NCBI RefSeq assembly: GCF_031880315.1
Contig: NZ_CP134771.1
Coordinates: forward strand, 248,001 to 312,000
Source: Pseudomonas baltica
GTDB lineage: Bacteria; Pseudomonadota; Gammaproteobacteria; Pseudomonadales; Pseudomonadaceae
Direction: 5' to 3'
Length of the DNA: 64,000 bases
Shown here: positions 28,910 to 37,928 of the stretch, piece by piece
Layout of the letters: the number at the start of each line of letters is the position of its first letter
Position numbering within the stretch: the first letter of the stretch is position 1
Translations under genes and position numbers: made by a program
Notes under the pieces: model-generated
Told to the model about the DNA's origin: nothing
Database searches by the model: none
The model's input: only the letters and a program-made list of their open reading frames with translations

Positions 28910-30733
28910 CTACTCGCTGTGCAGGTTTGCATAAATCGACTCTGCGAGCTTTTTACTGATTCCTGGCGCTTTAGCGATTTCCTCGATACTGGCACGGCTC
29001 AGCTCCTGCAATCCGCCGAAATGCTTGAGCAGATCGCGGCGGCGCTTTGGCCCTACCCCAGCCACTCCTTCCAGGGTGGAGGTACGGCGGGTCTTGCCGC
29101 GCCGGGCACGGTGGCCAGTGATGGCAAATCGGTGTGCTTCATCGCGAATCTGTTGGATCAGGTGCAAGGCGGGCGAATCACCCTTCAAGGTGAATTCGTG
29201 CGCCACATCATTGAGGTACAGGGTTTCGAAGCCGGCCTTGCGAGTGGTGCCCTTGGCCACGCCCAGCAGGATCAGGTCTGGCACGTCGAGTTCTCGAAGT
29301 ACATCACGCGCCATGTTGAGCTGGCCTTTGCCACCGTCGACCAGCAGTACATCGGGCAGCTTGCCCTCGCCTTCCTTGGCGCGCTTGAAGCGGCGCGTGA
29401 GCGCCTGGTGCATCGCTGCGTAGTCATCGCCGGGCGTGACACCTTCGATATTGTAGCGGCGATAATCGGCCTTGATCGGCCCTTCGGGACCAAATACCAC
29501 GCAAGACGCCACTGTCGCCTCCCCACTGGAATGACTGATGTCATAGCATTCAAGCCGCTGTGGCGGCTCATCCAGATCGAGCACTTCAGCCAAGGCCTCG
29601 AAGCGCGCGGCAACGTGCTGCCGGTTGGCAAGGCGTGCGCCCAGCGCCTGTTCGGCGTTGGTCACTGCCAGTTGCTGCCAGCGCGCCCGAGTGCCGCGCA
29701 CCCGATGACTGATGCTCAGCTCGCGTCCGCGCAGGGTGTCGATGGCTGTCACCAGCGCCTCGAAGTCTTCGTGCACCACGTTGACGATCAATTCGCTGGG
29801 CAGCTCGCGCTCGGCATTGCCCAGATAATACTGGGCCAAAAAGGCGGACATGACCTCGGCCACCTCCTCCTCGATGCCCACCTGCGGGAAGAAGTTCTTG
29901 CTGCCCAATACGCGCCCGCCGCGCACGCTGATCAAATGCACACAAGCGCCGCCCGGGTTGACGAAGGCGGCGACCACGTCGATATCGCCGGTGCCGCCCT
30001 CCATGGTCTGCTGATCCTGGATGCGCCGCAACTGGGCGACCTGATCGCGCAACTCGGCGGCCTTCTCGAAATCCAGAGCCATGGAAGCCTTTTCCATGTC
30101 GACCACCAGTTCATTGGTCAACTGATGGCTGCGACCTTCGAGGAACATCACCGAGTGACGCACATCTTCGGCGTAATCGGCAGGTTCGGCCAGGCCTACG
30201 CAAGGCGCCTTGCAGCGTTTGATCTGATATTGCAGACAAGGTCGCGTGCGGTTCTTGTAGTAGCTGTCTTCGCACTGCCGGACGAAAAAGGTCTTTTGCA
30301 ACAGGCTGAGGCTTTCACGGATCGCGCCCGCGCTAGGGTAAGGCCCGAAATAGCGACCCTTGGCCTTCTTCGCGCCGCGATGGATGCTCAGCCGCGGGAA
30401 GGCCCCATCCGAGAGAAACACATAGGGATAGGACTTATCGTCACGCAGCAGGATGTTATAGGGCGGTCGCCACTCTTTGATGAGTGTCTGTTCGAGCAGC
30501 AGCGCCTCGGTCTCGTTGGCGACGATGGTCGTGTCGACCTGAGCGATATGCCCGACCAAGGCTGCCGTCTTGGGCGCCAGGCCAGCCTTGCGAAAATAGC
30601 TGGCGAGGCGCTTCTTGAGGTTCTTGGCCTTGCCGACGTAGAGCAGACGCGCGTCGGCATCGAACATCTGGTAGACGCCCGGGCGCCCGCTGCAAGTGGC
30701 CAGAAAGGCGCTGGGATCGAATGGCGTTGTCAT
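28910..30733 (-). CDS. uvrC: UvrABC excinuclease subunit C
   Basis: 607 residues, cutting on both sides of a DNA lesion in nucleotide-excision repair. The N-terminal GIY-YIG domain ([20 protein letters not shown]) makes the 3' cut, the UVR/UvrB-binding motif ([20 protein letters not shown]) is near residue 205, the RNase-H-like domain ([33 protein letters not shown]) makes the 5' cut, and tandem HhH ([19 protein letters not shown]) closes the protein. Full length. It starts 4 bp after gacA, so the two are co-transcribed. Confidence 0.97.
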   Translation of the reverse strand: MTTPFDPSAFLATCSGRPGVYQMFDADARLLYVGKAKNLKKRLASYFRKAGLAPKTAALVGHIAQVDTTIVANETEALLLEQTLIKEWRPPYNILLRDDKSYPYVFLSDGAFPRLSIHRGAKKAKGRYFGPYPSAGAIRESLSLLQKTFFVRQCEDSYYKNRTRPCLQYQIKRCKAPCVGLAEPADYAEDVRHSVMFLEGRSHQLTNELVVDMEKASMALDFEKAAELRDQVAQLRRIQDQQTMEGGTGDIDVVAAFVNPGGACVHLISVRGGRVLGSKNFFPQVGIEEEVAEVMSAFLAQYYLGNAERELPSELIVNVVHEDFEALVTAIDTLRGRELSISHRVRGTRARWQQLAVTNAEQALGARLANRQHVAARFEALAEVLDLDEPPQRLECYDISHSSGEATVASCVVFGPEGPIKADYRRYNIEGVTPGDDYAAMHQALTRRFKRAKEGEGKLPDVLLVDGGKGQLNMARDVLRELDVPDLILLGVAKGTTRKAGFETLYLNDVAHEFTLKGDSPALHLIQQIRDEAHRFAITGHRARRGKTRRTSTLEGVAGVGPKRRRDLLKHFGGLQELSRASIEEIAKAPGISKKLAESIYANLHSE

Positions 30734-30737
30734 AGAG

Positions 30738-31382
30738 TCAGGCGCTGGCGTCGACCATGCCGTGTCGCACGGCCAGCAGGGTCAGCTCCACGTCACTGGT
30801 CACCGAGAGCTTTTCGAAAATCCGATAACGGTAGGTATTCACGGTCTTGGGCGACAGGTTGAGCTTGTCCGAGATGATCTGCACCTTCTGGCAGCCGACG
30901 ATCATCAGCGCGATCTGGATCTCGCGCTCCGACAGCAGGTCGAAAGGCGACGCCGTGGTCTGCGGCTGGAATGACTTGAGCGCCAATTGCTGGGCGATCT
31001 GCGGGCTGATATAGCGCTGGCCGGCGAACACCAGACGAATGGCCTGGATCATCTCGTCGAGCCCGGCGCCTTTGGTCAGGTAGCCGGCAGCACCCGCTTG
31101 CAGCAGCCGCGTGGGGAATGGATCTTCCTCGCAGACGGTCACCGCAACCACTTTGATGTCAGGGTAGCTACGCTGCAGCTTGCGGGTGGCTTCGAGGCCG
31201 CCGATGCCAGGCATCTTGACGTCCATCAGCACCACGTCGGGCTTGAGCTCGCGCGCATGGCGCAGGGCTTCCTCACCGGATTCGGCCTGCCCCACTACCT
31301 GCAATCCGTCTATGTCCGCCAGCATCCGAGTGATGCCTGTGCGAACCAGATCGTGATCGTCGACCACCAGGACCCTAATCAA
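30738..31382 (-). CDS. gacA: Global response regulator GacA
   Basis: 214-residue NarL/FixJ regulator, partner of the GacS kinase. It activates rsm small-RNA genes and so controls secondary metabolism, biofilm and virulence. The receiver domain has [10 protein letters not shown] at the start and [13 protein letters not shown], with Asp54 as phospho-site. The LuxR-type helix-turn-helix is [20 protein letters not shown] followed by [22 protein letters not shown]. It begins at TTG, as in other Pseudomonas gacA genes, with AGGAG eight bases upstream. It appears intact; gacA often mutates in laboratory or host passage. Confidence 0.96.
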   Translation of the reverse strand: MIRVLVVDDHDLVRTGITRMLADIDGLQVVGQAESGEEALRHARELKPDVVLMDVKMPGIGGLEATRKLQRSYPDIKVVAVTVCEEDPFPTRLLQAGAAGYLTKGAGLDEMIQAIRLVFAGQRYISPQIAQQLALKSFQPQTTASPFDLLSEREIQIALMIVGCQKVQIISDKLNLSPKTVNTYRYRIFEKLSVTSDVELTLLAVRHGMVDASA

Positions 31383-31520
31383 GCAGACACTCCTCGTTAC
31401 GCTTTCGCAATCAGACCGCTACATTAACAAACATCTGTCGTTAGACCTAGCTGAAAGCGTCACGAAAGTCGCTAATGGCGCCCTGCTGCCCAGCCAGAAA
31501 AATGCATGTCGGACATGCAT

Positions 31521-31865
31521 TCAGGCTTTGTGCCTGTCCGCTGTCGCGAGTTCCATCACGCTGCCCGCCAACAGCACCAGACCGCTGCGGGCCTGGTTGG
31601 GCATCAGTCGATAGGCTGTCAGCAACTGGCTTTCGCTGGGGTCGTGGCGGTCGGCGGCGAGCGGCTCGCGGCGGCCGGTGAGGACGTACAGCACATCGAC
31701 CCCCTGAGCCGCAACGGCCGCCAGATAGTCGGCCTTGGGGGCTCGCTCGCCACTTTCATACTTGCCCTGAGCGTTCGGCTCCACGCCACCGATGTCGCCG
31801 AACGCACGCTGGGTCAACTTGAGCCTCTCGCGTTCTTCCCTGAGACGGGAACCAATTCCAATCAT
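31521..31865 (-). CDS. XRE-family repressor-like protein
   Basis: About 114 residues. The N-terminal helix-turn-helix IGSRLREERERLKLTQRAFG then DIGGVEPNAQGKYESGERAP is a Cro/CI-type domain. The C-terminal part (LLTAYRLMPNQARSGLVLLA) is typical of small phage-derived regulators. ATG 31865. It is divergent from a second tiny DNA-binding gene at 31947, an arrangement like a prophage or tailocin switch, but no phage structural genes are nearby. Confidence 0.8.
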   Translation of the reverse strand: MIGIGSRLREERERLKLTQRAFGDIGGVEPNAQGKYESGERAPKADYLAAVAAQGVDVLYVLTGRREPLAADRHDPSESQLLTAYRLMPNQARSGLVLLAGSVMELATADRHKA

Positions 31866-31946
31866 TTGAATGTATAATCCCTTATCGACCACCCCAAAAG
31901 GGTGAAAATCTAAACACAAATAAATCGATATAAACGGATTTGAACT

Positions 31947-32171
31947 ATGCACGGTATACGGACTGCTGCACAAGCAAAGGCTTGGCTGGAGTACCAGGGT
32001 AAATCGGTACAGGCATTTGCCAGGGAACACGGGGTCGACCCGGCTACCACCTATCAGGTACTGGCCGGACGCAAGAAAGGCAGGCGTGGTGAAGCGCACA
32101 AGGTCGCCGTGCTGCTGGGGATGAAGCATGGCGTCATCCCCCCTGAATCGCCCTACCGCCCTGAGGGGTGA
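31947..32171 (+). CDS. Small DNA-binding protein, Cro-like
   Basis: 74 residues. RTAAQAKAWLEYQGKSVQAF then AREHGVDPATTYQVLAGRKK looks like a helix-turn-helix of phage Cro or excisionase size; the basic stretch GRKKGRRGEAHK follows. The gene is divergent from the XRE repressor with an 81-bp AT-rich intergenic region that probably holds both operators. Function is inferred only from arrangement. Confidence 0.65.
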   Translation: MHGIRTAAQAKAWLEYQGKSVQAFAREHGVDPATTYQVLAGRKKGRRGEAHKVAVLLGMKHGVIPPESPYRPEG

Positions 32172-32219
32172 AGGCAACGGCTGTCCCGTGACGCGCCACA
32201 CCGCGCCACGGGACAGCAG

Positions 32220-32678
32220 TCACGGTCGACGCGCACCGGCCTTGGCGGCGACCTGGCGCTCCATGCGCAGGAAGCACTCATCTTCGCCGACCTGCTCGAA
32301 ACCATGCCGACGATAGAGCCGTTGCGCCGGATTGCTCTTGAACACTGTCAAGCGCACCAATGGCAAACCTCGCTGCACGGCCAATGCATGCACCCATTCG
32401 AGCACCAGCCCGCCCACCCCGCGCCCGCGCGCCGACTCGACCATCTGCAATTCGCGGATGAACAGCGCACGCTGATCGACGCTGAGGCTGATGAAACCCA
32501 GCAGCCCGGTGTCGTCCTCGATCAGGCGATTGTCCCGCCATTGCCAACATTCATCGAAGGCATCGTCGACCCACAACAGGCCGAACTCGCCGTAATACGG
32601 CAGCATGTTGCGCCGCGCCAGCGCTCGCGCGAATGCCAGGTCGGCCAGCGATGTGGCCGGGATCAATTGCAGGCTCAT
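32220..32678 (-). CDS. GNAT-family N-acetyltransferase
   Basis: 152 residues. The acetyl-CoA-binding motif appears as ELQMVESARGRGVGGLVLEW (R/Q-x2-G-x-G variant). LVRLTVFKSNPAQRLYRRHG then FEQVGEDE is the canonical C-terminal GNAT segment. The substrate is unknown. Stand-alone gene. Confidence 0.88.
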   Translation of the reverse strand: MSLQLIPATSLADLAFARALARRNMLPYYGEFGLLWVDDAFDECWQWRDNRLIEDDTGLLGFISLSVDQRALFIRELQMVESARGRGVGGLVLEWVHALAVQRGLPLVRLTVFKSNPAQRLYRRHGFEQVGEDECFLRMERQVAAKAGARRP

Positions 32679-32836
32679 GGCACCTCTTTAGCCCATGATG
32701 GCAGTTTTATTCAAGGCAGCAGGCCGAGCCCGCTTGGCAATCATTGTTTGTCGCCGCGCGGGCCGTTGCAAGCCACTATTGCTTCGACGCCCCGCACTGC
32801 AGTAAGCTCGGCTGCAATCAACGAGATGCAGCCCCA

Positions 32837-32971
32837 ATGACGACTCCCCACGCACATTCCATGCACACCGTACGCAACGCCGCTGGCGTGGTGACGGGCG
32901 TGGCTGTGGGCGCTCAGGTCGGCTGCGCTTCTTATTATTATGGGTATTGGTTTAGCCACTTGCGCGACTGA
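32837..32971 (+). CDS. Putative leader peptide rich in Tyr/Trp/Phe codons
   Basis: 44-residue reading frame whose C-terminus is CASYYYGYWFSHLRD: three consecutive TAT codons, then GGG TAT TGG TTT. Such a run of regulatory codons near the end of a short peptide, followed by a strong terminator and then an aromatic-biosynthesis gene, is the hallmark of ribosome-mediated attenuation. The ribosome site before ATG 32837 is weak; internal ATG 32861 (MHTVRN) is an alternative start. Not a domain protein. Confidence 0.6.
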   Translation: MTTPHAHSMHTVRNAAGVVTGVAVGAQVGCASYYYGYWFSHLRD

Positions 32972-33060
32972 TACCCATCGGCGCGCACCTCCCCAGGGCC
33001 GCCGGACATTGAGAACCCCTCAACCCCCAGTCGGCCACCCGACTGGGGGTTTTGTTTTTT
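32938..33060 (+). promoter_or_regulatory. Putative transcription attenuator upstream of DAHP synthase
   Basis: Hairpin A pairs ATGGGTAT (32940-32947, inside the Tyr/Trp codons) with ATACCCAT (32971-32978) just after the leader stop. The terminator pairs CCCCCAGTCGG (33024-33034) with CCGACTGGGGG (33039-33049), loop CCAC, followed by TTTTGTTTTTT. A competing pairing CGACTG (32965-32970) with CAGTCG (33028-33033) would disrupt the terminator when the ribosome stalls. The geometry is the classical leader-attenuator one; no experimental support is available here. Confidence 0.6.
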
Positions 33061-33096
33061 ACAGCCTTTCATACCTGTCGATTACGGAGATTCACC

Positions 33097-33243
33097 ATGA
33101 ACTACACCACCTGCCACCGTTACTGCACCTCGACCGCCTGGCGATTTAGCACCCTGCGTTCGGCCCAACTCGCCGCCAGCGAACGCACCTCATCGGGCGG
33201 CAACCCGGAACATATGGCACAGATGTGTCGAACAACCCGATAA
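33097..33243 (+). CDS. Small ORF between attenuator and DAHP synthase
   Basis: 48-residue frame, MNYTTCHRYCTSTAWRFS at the start, with a very good ribosome site (TACGGAG, seven bases before ATG). It ends 47 bp before the DAHP synthase ATG. No domain is recognised. It may be a second leader-type peptide or a small protein translated from the read-through transcript. Confidence 0.4.
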   Translation: MNYTTCHRYCTSTAWRFSTLRSAQLAASERTSSGGNPEHMAQMCRTTR

Positions 33244-33290
33244 GCGCTGCACGCAGGCCCACCCGCCTGCCGCCAGCCGAAGGACCGAAC

Positions 33291-34385
33291 ATGCATACCC
33301 TCACTACCCAGCTGCACCCCCAGGCCCCTGCCGTGGCCGCCAACACCAGCCTGAGCCAGCGTCTGCCCACTGCGCAGAGCCTCAAGCAGCAACTGCCACT
33401 GGACTCGCACCTGTCCAGCCAGGTCACCCGCCATCGCGACGCGGTACGCGCGATACTTGAAGGCCGCGACTCGCGCCTGCTGGTGATCGTCGGCCCCTGC
33501 TCTCTGCACGACCCTGAAGCCACCCGCGAATACGCCCGCCATCTGGCGAAGCTGGCCCGCGAGGTCGACGATCAACTGTTGCTGGTGATGCGCGCCTACG
33601 TCGAAAAGCCGCGCACCACTGTCGGCTGGAAAGGCCTGGCCTACGACCCGCGCCTGGACGGCAGTGACGACATGGTCGGCGGCCTCAGCCTGTCGCGCGA
33701 ACTGATGCTCGACATGCTGCGCCTCGGTCTGCCGATCGCCACCGAGCTGCTGCAACCCATGGCGGCGGCCTATTTCGAAGATCTGCTGAGCTGGGTCGCC
33801 ATCGGCGCGCGCACCACCGAATCGCAAATCCACCGGGAAATGGCCAGCGGCCTGAGCATGCCGGTAGGCTTCAAGAACGGCACCGACGGCGGGATTGCCG
33901 TTGCCTGTGATGCAATTCGCAGCGCCGCTCATGCGCACCGCCATTTTGGCGTCGATGCCAGCGGCCATCCGGCGATCATCGAAACCCACGGCAATGGCGA
34001 TGGCCACGTGGTATTGCGCGGCGGCCATCGCGGCCCCAACTACGATGCCCACAGTGTCGGCACAGTGCGCGAAGCGCTGATCAAGGCCAAGCTGCCGGTC
34101 CGCATGGTGGTCGACTGCAGCCACGCCAACAGTGGTAAAGACCCGCTGCGCCAACCGCAGGTGTTCAACGAAGTACTGGCGCAACGCCTGCAAGGCGATC
34201 GTTCGCTGGTCGGCACGATGCTCGAAAGCAATCTGTTTGAAGGATGCCAGCCGCTCAGTGCAAATCTGCGCTACGGCGTCTCGATCACCGACGGCTGCCT
34301 GGGCTGGGAGGCGACTGAAGTGCTGTTGCGCCAGGCCGCTGAACGGCTATCGCTGGTTGATCAGGCAGTGATCCGGATGGCGTGA
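33291..34385 (+). CDS. 3-deoxy-7-phosphoheptulonate (DAHP) synthase, class I
   Basis: 364-residue enzyme condensing phosphoenolpyruvate and erythrose 4-phosphate, the entry step of the shikimate pathway. Motifs: LLVIVGPCSLHDPEATREYA, MRAYVEKPRTTVGWKGLAYD, ARTTESQIHREMASGLSMPV, GFKNGTDGG, and VDCSHANSGKDP. It is of the E. coli AroF/G/H type. ATG 33291 has GAAGGA upstream. A Tyr/Trp/Phe-codon leader and terminator precede it, so expression probably responds to aromatic amino-acid supply; which amino acid inhibits the enzyme cannot be read from sequence. Confidence 0.93.
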   Translation: MHTLTTQLHPQAPAVAANTSLSQRLPTAQSLKQQLPLDSHLSSQVTRHRDAVRAILEGRDSRLLVIVGPCSLHDPEATREYARHLAKLAREVDDQLLLVMRAYVEKPRTTVGWKGLAYDPRLDGSDDMVGGLSLSRELMLDMLRLGLPIATELLQPMAAAYFEDLLSWVAIGARTTESQIHREMASGLSMPVGFKNGTDGGIAVACDAIRSAAHAHRHFGVDASGHPAIIETHGNGDGHVVLRGGHRGPNYDAHSVGTVREALIKAKLPVRMVVDCSHANSGKDPLRQPQVFNEVLAQRLQGDRSLVGTMLESNLFEGCQPLSANLRYGVSITDGCLGWEATEVLLRQAAERLSLVDQAVIRMA

Positions 34386-34404
34386 TGCCTGCGGGATCTT
34401 TGCT

Positions 34405-34492
34405 GGACGGGCCGGCCTCTTCACGGGCAAGGCTCGCTCCCACAAATGTACGGCGGTGGCGCTATGTGCACGGTGGGAGCAAGGCTTGTCTG
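34405..34492. repeat. REP-type palindromic repeat pair
   Basis: GGCCGGCCTCTTCACGGGCA then AGGCTCGCTCCCACAAA, followed 30 bp later by the partly inverted GGTGGGAGCAAGGCTTGTC. These match the intergenic REP sequences common in P. putida/fluorescens, between convergent or consecutive genes. Confidence 0.65.
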
Positions 34493-34606
34493 CAATTGCG
34501 CCATGCGCAGCAACCCATCTCGCACAGACACCATGCTCTCTCGCGGCTGTAATTCAGCCGCCCGATCCGGTAGGCTTGTCCCCTTAACTGAAAGGAGTAA
34601 CTCCCC

Positions 34607-34888
34607 ATGGCCAAAGCCACTGCCCGCCACATCCTGGTTTCCACCGAAGACAAATGCAACGAGCTGAAAAGCCAGATCGAAGGCGGTGCCGATTTCGCCG
34701 AAATCGCCAAAGCCAATTCCTCCTGCCCCTCCAGCCGCCAAGGCGGTGACCTGGGTTCGTTCGGCCCAGGCCAGATGGTCAAGGAATTCGACACCGTGGT
34801 CTTCAGCGCGCCGATCAACGTCGTGCAAGGCCCGGTCAAGACCCAGTTCGGTTACCACCTGCTGGAAGTGACCAGCCGTCAGGACTGA
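34607..34888 (+). CDS. ppiC: Parvulin peptidyl-prolyl cis-trans isomerase
   Basis: 93 residues, the length of E. coli PpiC. ARHILVSTEDKCNELKSQIE, ADFAEIAKANSSCPS, GGDLGSFGPGQMVKEFD and TQFGYHLLEVT cover the whole rotamase domain. No signal peptide, so cytoplasmic. AAAGGAG lies nine bases before ATG. Confidence 0.95.
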   Translation: MAKATARHILVSTEDKCNELKSQIEGGADFAEIAKANSSCPSSRQGGDLGSFGPGQMVKEFDTVVFSAPINVVQGPVKTQFGYHLLEVTSRQD

Positions 34889-34905
34889 TCCTGCACTGGC
34901 AATAA

Positions 34906-34938
34906 AAACGGCCCGCCTCGATGCGGGCCGTTTCGTTT
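34906..34938 (+). terminator. Intrinsic terminator after ppiC
   Basis: AAACGGCCCGC-CTCGAT-GCGGGCCGTTT stem-loop followed by CGTTTGT, 18 bp after the ppiC stop. Confidence 0.85.
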
Positions 34939-35025
34939 GTCGCCTTAGACGTGCATGATGGGTGTCGCAGCTTCTGTGTCCGGATGTGTCCGGCAGCCAC
35001 CGTCAACGTCCAATCAAGGCAGACA

Positions 35026-36870
35026 ATGCGATCGGTTTTTACCCACACACTGTTCACCGTCCTCCTGCTGGCCCTGACGCCTGCCATCGCCGCTCCCCTG
35101 CACGCCTTGACCGTCTACGGCGAGCCGGCCAAATACCCCGCAGGCTTCGATCATTTCGACTACGTCAATCCCAATGCGCCGAAGGGCGGCAGCCTGCGCC
35201 GTTCGGCCATGGAAATCGGCCAGTTCGACCATCTGCTGCCCTATCTGGACAAAGGCATCGGCGTCAGCGAAATCGACGGCCTGGTCTATTCCCCCCTCGC
35301 GGTGCGCTCCCTCGACGAGCCCTATACCGTCTATGGCCTGGTGGCCCAGGGCATCGAACGTGACAAAGACGGCCTGTGGCTGCGCTTCATCCTCGACCCA
35401 CGGGCAACATTTGCCGACGGCACGCCGATCACCGCCGAAGACGTGCGCTACACCTTCAATCTGTTGATCACCCAAGGTAGCCTGCGCTACCGCACGCAGT
35501 TCGCCGACGTCAAAGCCGTGGTGGTCGAGAGCGATCGGCAAGTGCGTTTCGACCTCAAGAACAACGACAGCCGCACCCTGCCCCTGGACCTCGCGACCCT
35601 GCCGGTGCTCCCCGAGCATTGGTGGAAAGACCGCGACTTCGCCGGTGGCGGCGGCTTCGAGGCGCCGCTGGGCAGCGGCCCGTATCGGGTCGGCAAGGTC
35701 GACAACGGCCGCAGCATCACGTTCGAGCGCAACCCGGACTGGTGGGGCAAGGACCTGCCCGTCAGCCGCGGCATGTACAACTTCGACCATTTCGGGGTGG
35801 AGTTCTTCGGCGATATCGACGTCGCCCGCCAGGTCCTGCGCGGCGGCGGCTATGACTACAACCGCGAGTTTTCCGCCACCGGCTACACCATCGGCTACAA
35901 CAGCGACGCGCTCGACGACGGTCGCCTGCAACGCGCGCATCTGGCAACCAAGGGCCTGCAATCGGCCCAAGGCTACGTGTTCAACCTCAACCGCCCGCTG
36001 TTCAAGGACCGCCGGGTGCGCCAGGCGCTGGCCATGCTCTGGGATTTCGAGTGGAGCAACCGCCAGATGATGCGCAATATGTACCTGCGCCAGCAGAGTT
36101 TCTTCTCCAACAGCGCGCTGGCCGCCAGCGCGCCGCCGAGCGCCGACGAGTTGAAAATTCTCGAACCGCTGCGCGGCAAGGTCCCCGATGAGGTCTTCAG
36201 CCAGGTGTTCCAGGCGCCAAAAACCGATGGCACCGGATTTATCCGCGACAAGCAGCTCCAAGCCCTCAAGCTGCTCGAAGATGCCGGCTGGCAGCCCAAG
36301 GGCGACAAGCTGGTCAACGCCCAGGGCGAACCATTGAGCTTTACCTTTCTCAATGCCCAAGGCGGCATGGAGCGCCTGTTGTTACCGTACAAGCGCATCC
36401 TCGCGCAGATCGGCATCACGTTCGAGATCCGCCGGATCGACCCGTCGCAATACCTCAACCGCCTGATGGCGCGCGACTACGACATGATCGTCACCGGCTA
36501 TCCGGTGTCGTCCTCGCCGGGCATGGAGCTGCTCAACTACTATGGCTCGCAGGGCGCCAACGATCCCGGTTCGAGCAACTACATGGCACTGCAGGACCCA
36601 GCGGTCGATCAATTGCTCAAGGGCCTGGTCAGCGCTACCACTCAACCGGTCATGGCCACCTACGCCCACGCGCTCGATCGGGTGCTGCAATGGAATTACT
36701 ACTGGATTCCCAACTATTACCCGCCAGGCACCTCGACGGTGTGGTGGAACCGCTTCGGCATTCCAAAAATCCAGGCCAGTAACGATGCCGCGCCAGAAAC
36801 CTGGTGGGAGGTCAGCCCCACGCCGCTGAGCAATGCACAGATGGCCGAACGCACAAAAGGAGCACGCTGA
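35026..36870 (+). CDS. yejA: ABC transporter periplasmic solute-binding protein (YejA type)
   Basis: 614-residue SBP_bac_5 family receptor. Signal peptide [20 protein letters not shown] with cleavage after IAA. Then [51 protein letters not shown] and a C-terminal [20 protein letters not shown] that are YejA-like. It captures oligopeptides or peptide antibiotics (microcin C type in E. coli) for the permease encoded next. ATG 35026 has AAGG. The stop overlaps yejB ATG (TGATG), a translationally coupled operon. Confidence 0.92.
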   Translation: MRSVFTHTLFTVLLLALTPAIAAPLHALTVYGEPAKYPAGFDHFDYVNPNAPKGGSLRRSAMEIGQFDHLLPYLDKGIGVSEIDGLVYSPLAVRSLDEPYTVYGLVAQGIERDKDGLWLRFILDPRATFADGTPITAEDVRYTFNLLITQGSLRYRTQFADVKAVVVESDRQVRFDLKNNDSRTLPLDLATLPVLPEHWWKDRDFAGGGGFEAPLGSGPYRVGKVDNGRSITFERNPDWWGKDLPVSRGMYNFDHFGVEFFGDIDVARQVLRGGGYDYNREFSATGYTIGYNSDALDDGRLQRAHLATKGLQSAQGYVFNLNRPLFKDRRVRQALAMLWDFEWSNRQMMRNMYLRQQSFFSNSALAASAPPSADELKILEPLRGKVPDEVFSQVFQAPKTDGTGFIRDKQLQALKLLEDAGWQPKGDKLVNAQGEPLSFTFLNAQGGMERLLLPYKRILAQIGITFEIRRIDPSQYLNRLMARDYDMIVTGYPVSSSPGMELLNYYGSQGANDPGSSNYMALQDPAVDQLLKGLVSATTQPVMATYAHALDRVLQWNYYWIPNYYPPGTSTVWWNRFGIPKIQASNDAAPETWWEVSPTPLSNAQMAERTKGAR

Positions 36871-37928
36871 TGCTGAACTACATCCTGCGCCGGCTGCTGC
36901 TCATCATCCCGACGTTGCTGATCATCCTGCTGGTCAATTTCGTCATCATTCAGGCAGCACCTGGCGGCCCGGTCGAACAGGCCATCGCCCGCTTGCAGGG
37001 CCTGGGCGGCACGAGCGTCGGCAGCAGCGGCGGTGATAGCGCGCAAACGTCACGGGCCAGTCGCGGCCTCGACCCGAAACTGATCGCCGATATCGAACGT
37101 CAATACGGCTTCGACAAGCCCGCACCCGAACGCCTGTGGCTGATGCTCAAGCACTACGCGGTGCTGGATTTCGGCAAGAGTTTCTTTCGCGGCGCCACGG
37201 TCACCCAATTGATCCTCGACAAGATGCCGGTGACCCTGTCGCTGGGGTTCTGGGCCACGCTGATCACCTATCTGGTGTCGATTCCCCTGGGGATTCGCAA
37301 GGCGGTGCGCCACGGCAGCCACTTCGACGTGTGGACCAGCTCGGCGATCATCATCGGCTACGCCATGCCGGCGTTTCTGTTCGCCATGCTGTTGATCGTG
37401 GTGTTCTGCGGTGGCACCGGGGTCGATTGGTTCCCGGTGCGTGGGCTGGTCTCGGACAACTTCGAGCAACTGACCCTGCTGGGCAAAATCGCCGATTATT
37501 TCTGGCACCTGGTGCTGCCGGTGACCTCGCTGGTGATCGGCGGCTTCGCGGCCTTGACCATTCTGACCAAGAACTCCTTCCTCAACGAGATCACCCGCCA
37601 GTACGTGGTCACTGCCCGCGCCAAGGGCGTGAGCGAACAGCGCGTGCTGTATGGCCACGTCTTGCGCAACGCCATGCTGCTGGTGGTCGCCGGCCTGCCC
37701 CAGGCGTTCATCAGCGTGTTCTTCGCCGGCTCCCTGCTGATCGAGGTGATCTTTTCCCTCGACGGCCTCGGCCGCCTGAGCTACGAGGCGGCCGTCGCCC
37801 GGGATTACCCCGTGGTGTTCGGCACGTTGTTCATCTTCACCCTGTTCGGGCTGCTGATCAAACTGGTGGGCGACATCTGCTACACCCTGGTCGATCCGCG
37901 TATCGACTTCGCCGCGAGGAACGCCTGA
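36870..37928 (+). CDS. yejB: ABC peptide transporter permease YejB
   Basis: 352-residue inner-membrane permease of the OppB/DppB class, about six helices. The EAA-loop appears as [20 protein letters not shown] and [13 protein letters not shown] near the C-terminus. It forms the channel with YejE. It overlaps the genes on both sides by one base. Confidence 0.93.
   Translation: MLNYILRRLLLIIPTLLIILLVNFVIIQAAPGGPVEQAIARLQGLGGTSVGSSGGDSAQTSRASRGLDPKLIADIERQYGFDKPAPERLWLMLKHYAVLDFGKSFFRGATVTQLILDKMPVTLSLGFWATLITYLVSIPLGIRKAVRHGSHFDVWTSSAIIIGYAMPAFLFAMLLIVVFCGGTGVDWFPVRGLVSDNFEQLTLLGKIADYFWHLVLPVTSLVIGGFAALTILTKNSFLNEITRQYVVTARAKGVSEQRVLYGHVLRNAMLLVVAGLPQAFISVFFAGSLLIEVIFSLDGLGRLSYEAAVARDYPVVFGTLFIFTLFGLLIKLVGDICYTLVDPRIDFAARNA

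Noticed and set aside
28919-30862. 647-codon frame opposite uvrC
   Set aside because: Antisense of uvrC in high-GC DNA; no domain, no ribosome site, while uvrC is unmistakable.
33120-34193. 357-codon frame opposite the DAHP synthase gene
   Set aside because: Antisense shadow caused by GC-rich codon bias; DAHP synthase motifs are on the plus strand.
35014-36360. 448-codon frame opposite yejA
   Set aside because: Antisense shadow; yejA shows full family motifs and operon context.
37136-37927. N-terminal extension of the yejE frame and similar extension before yejF
   Set aside because: These lie inside the preceding gene in another frame; coupled starts at 37928 and 38983 fit the operon.
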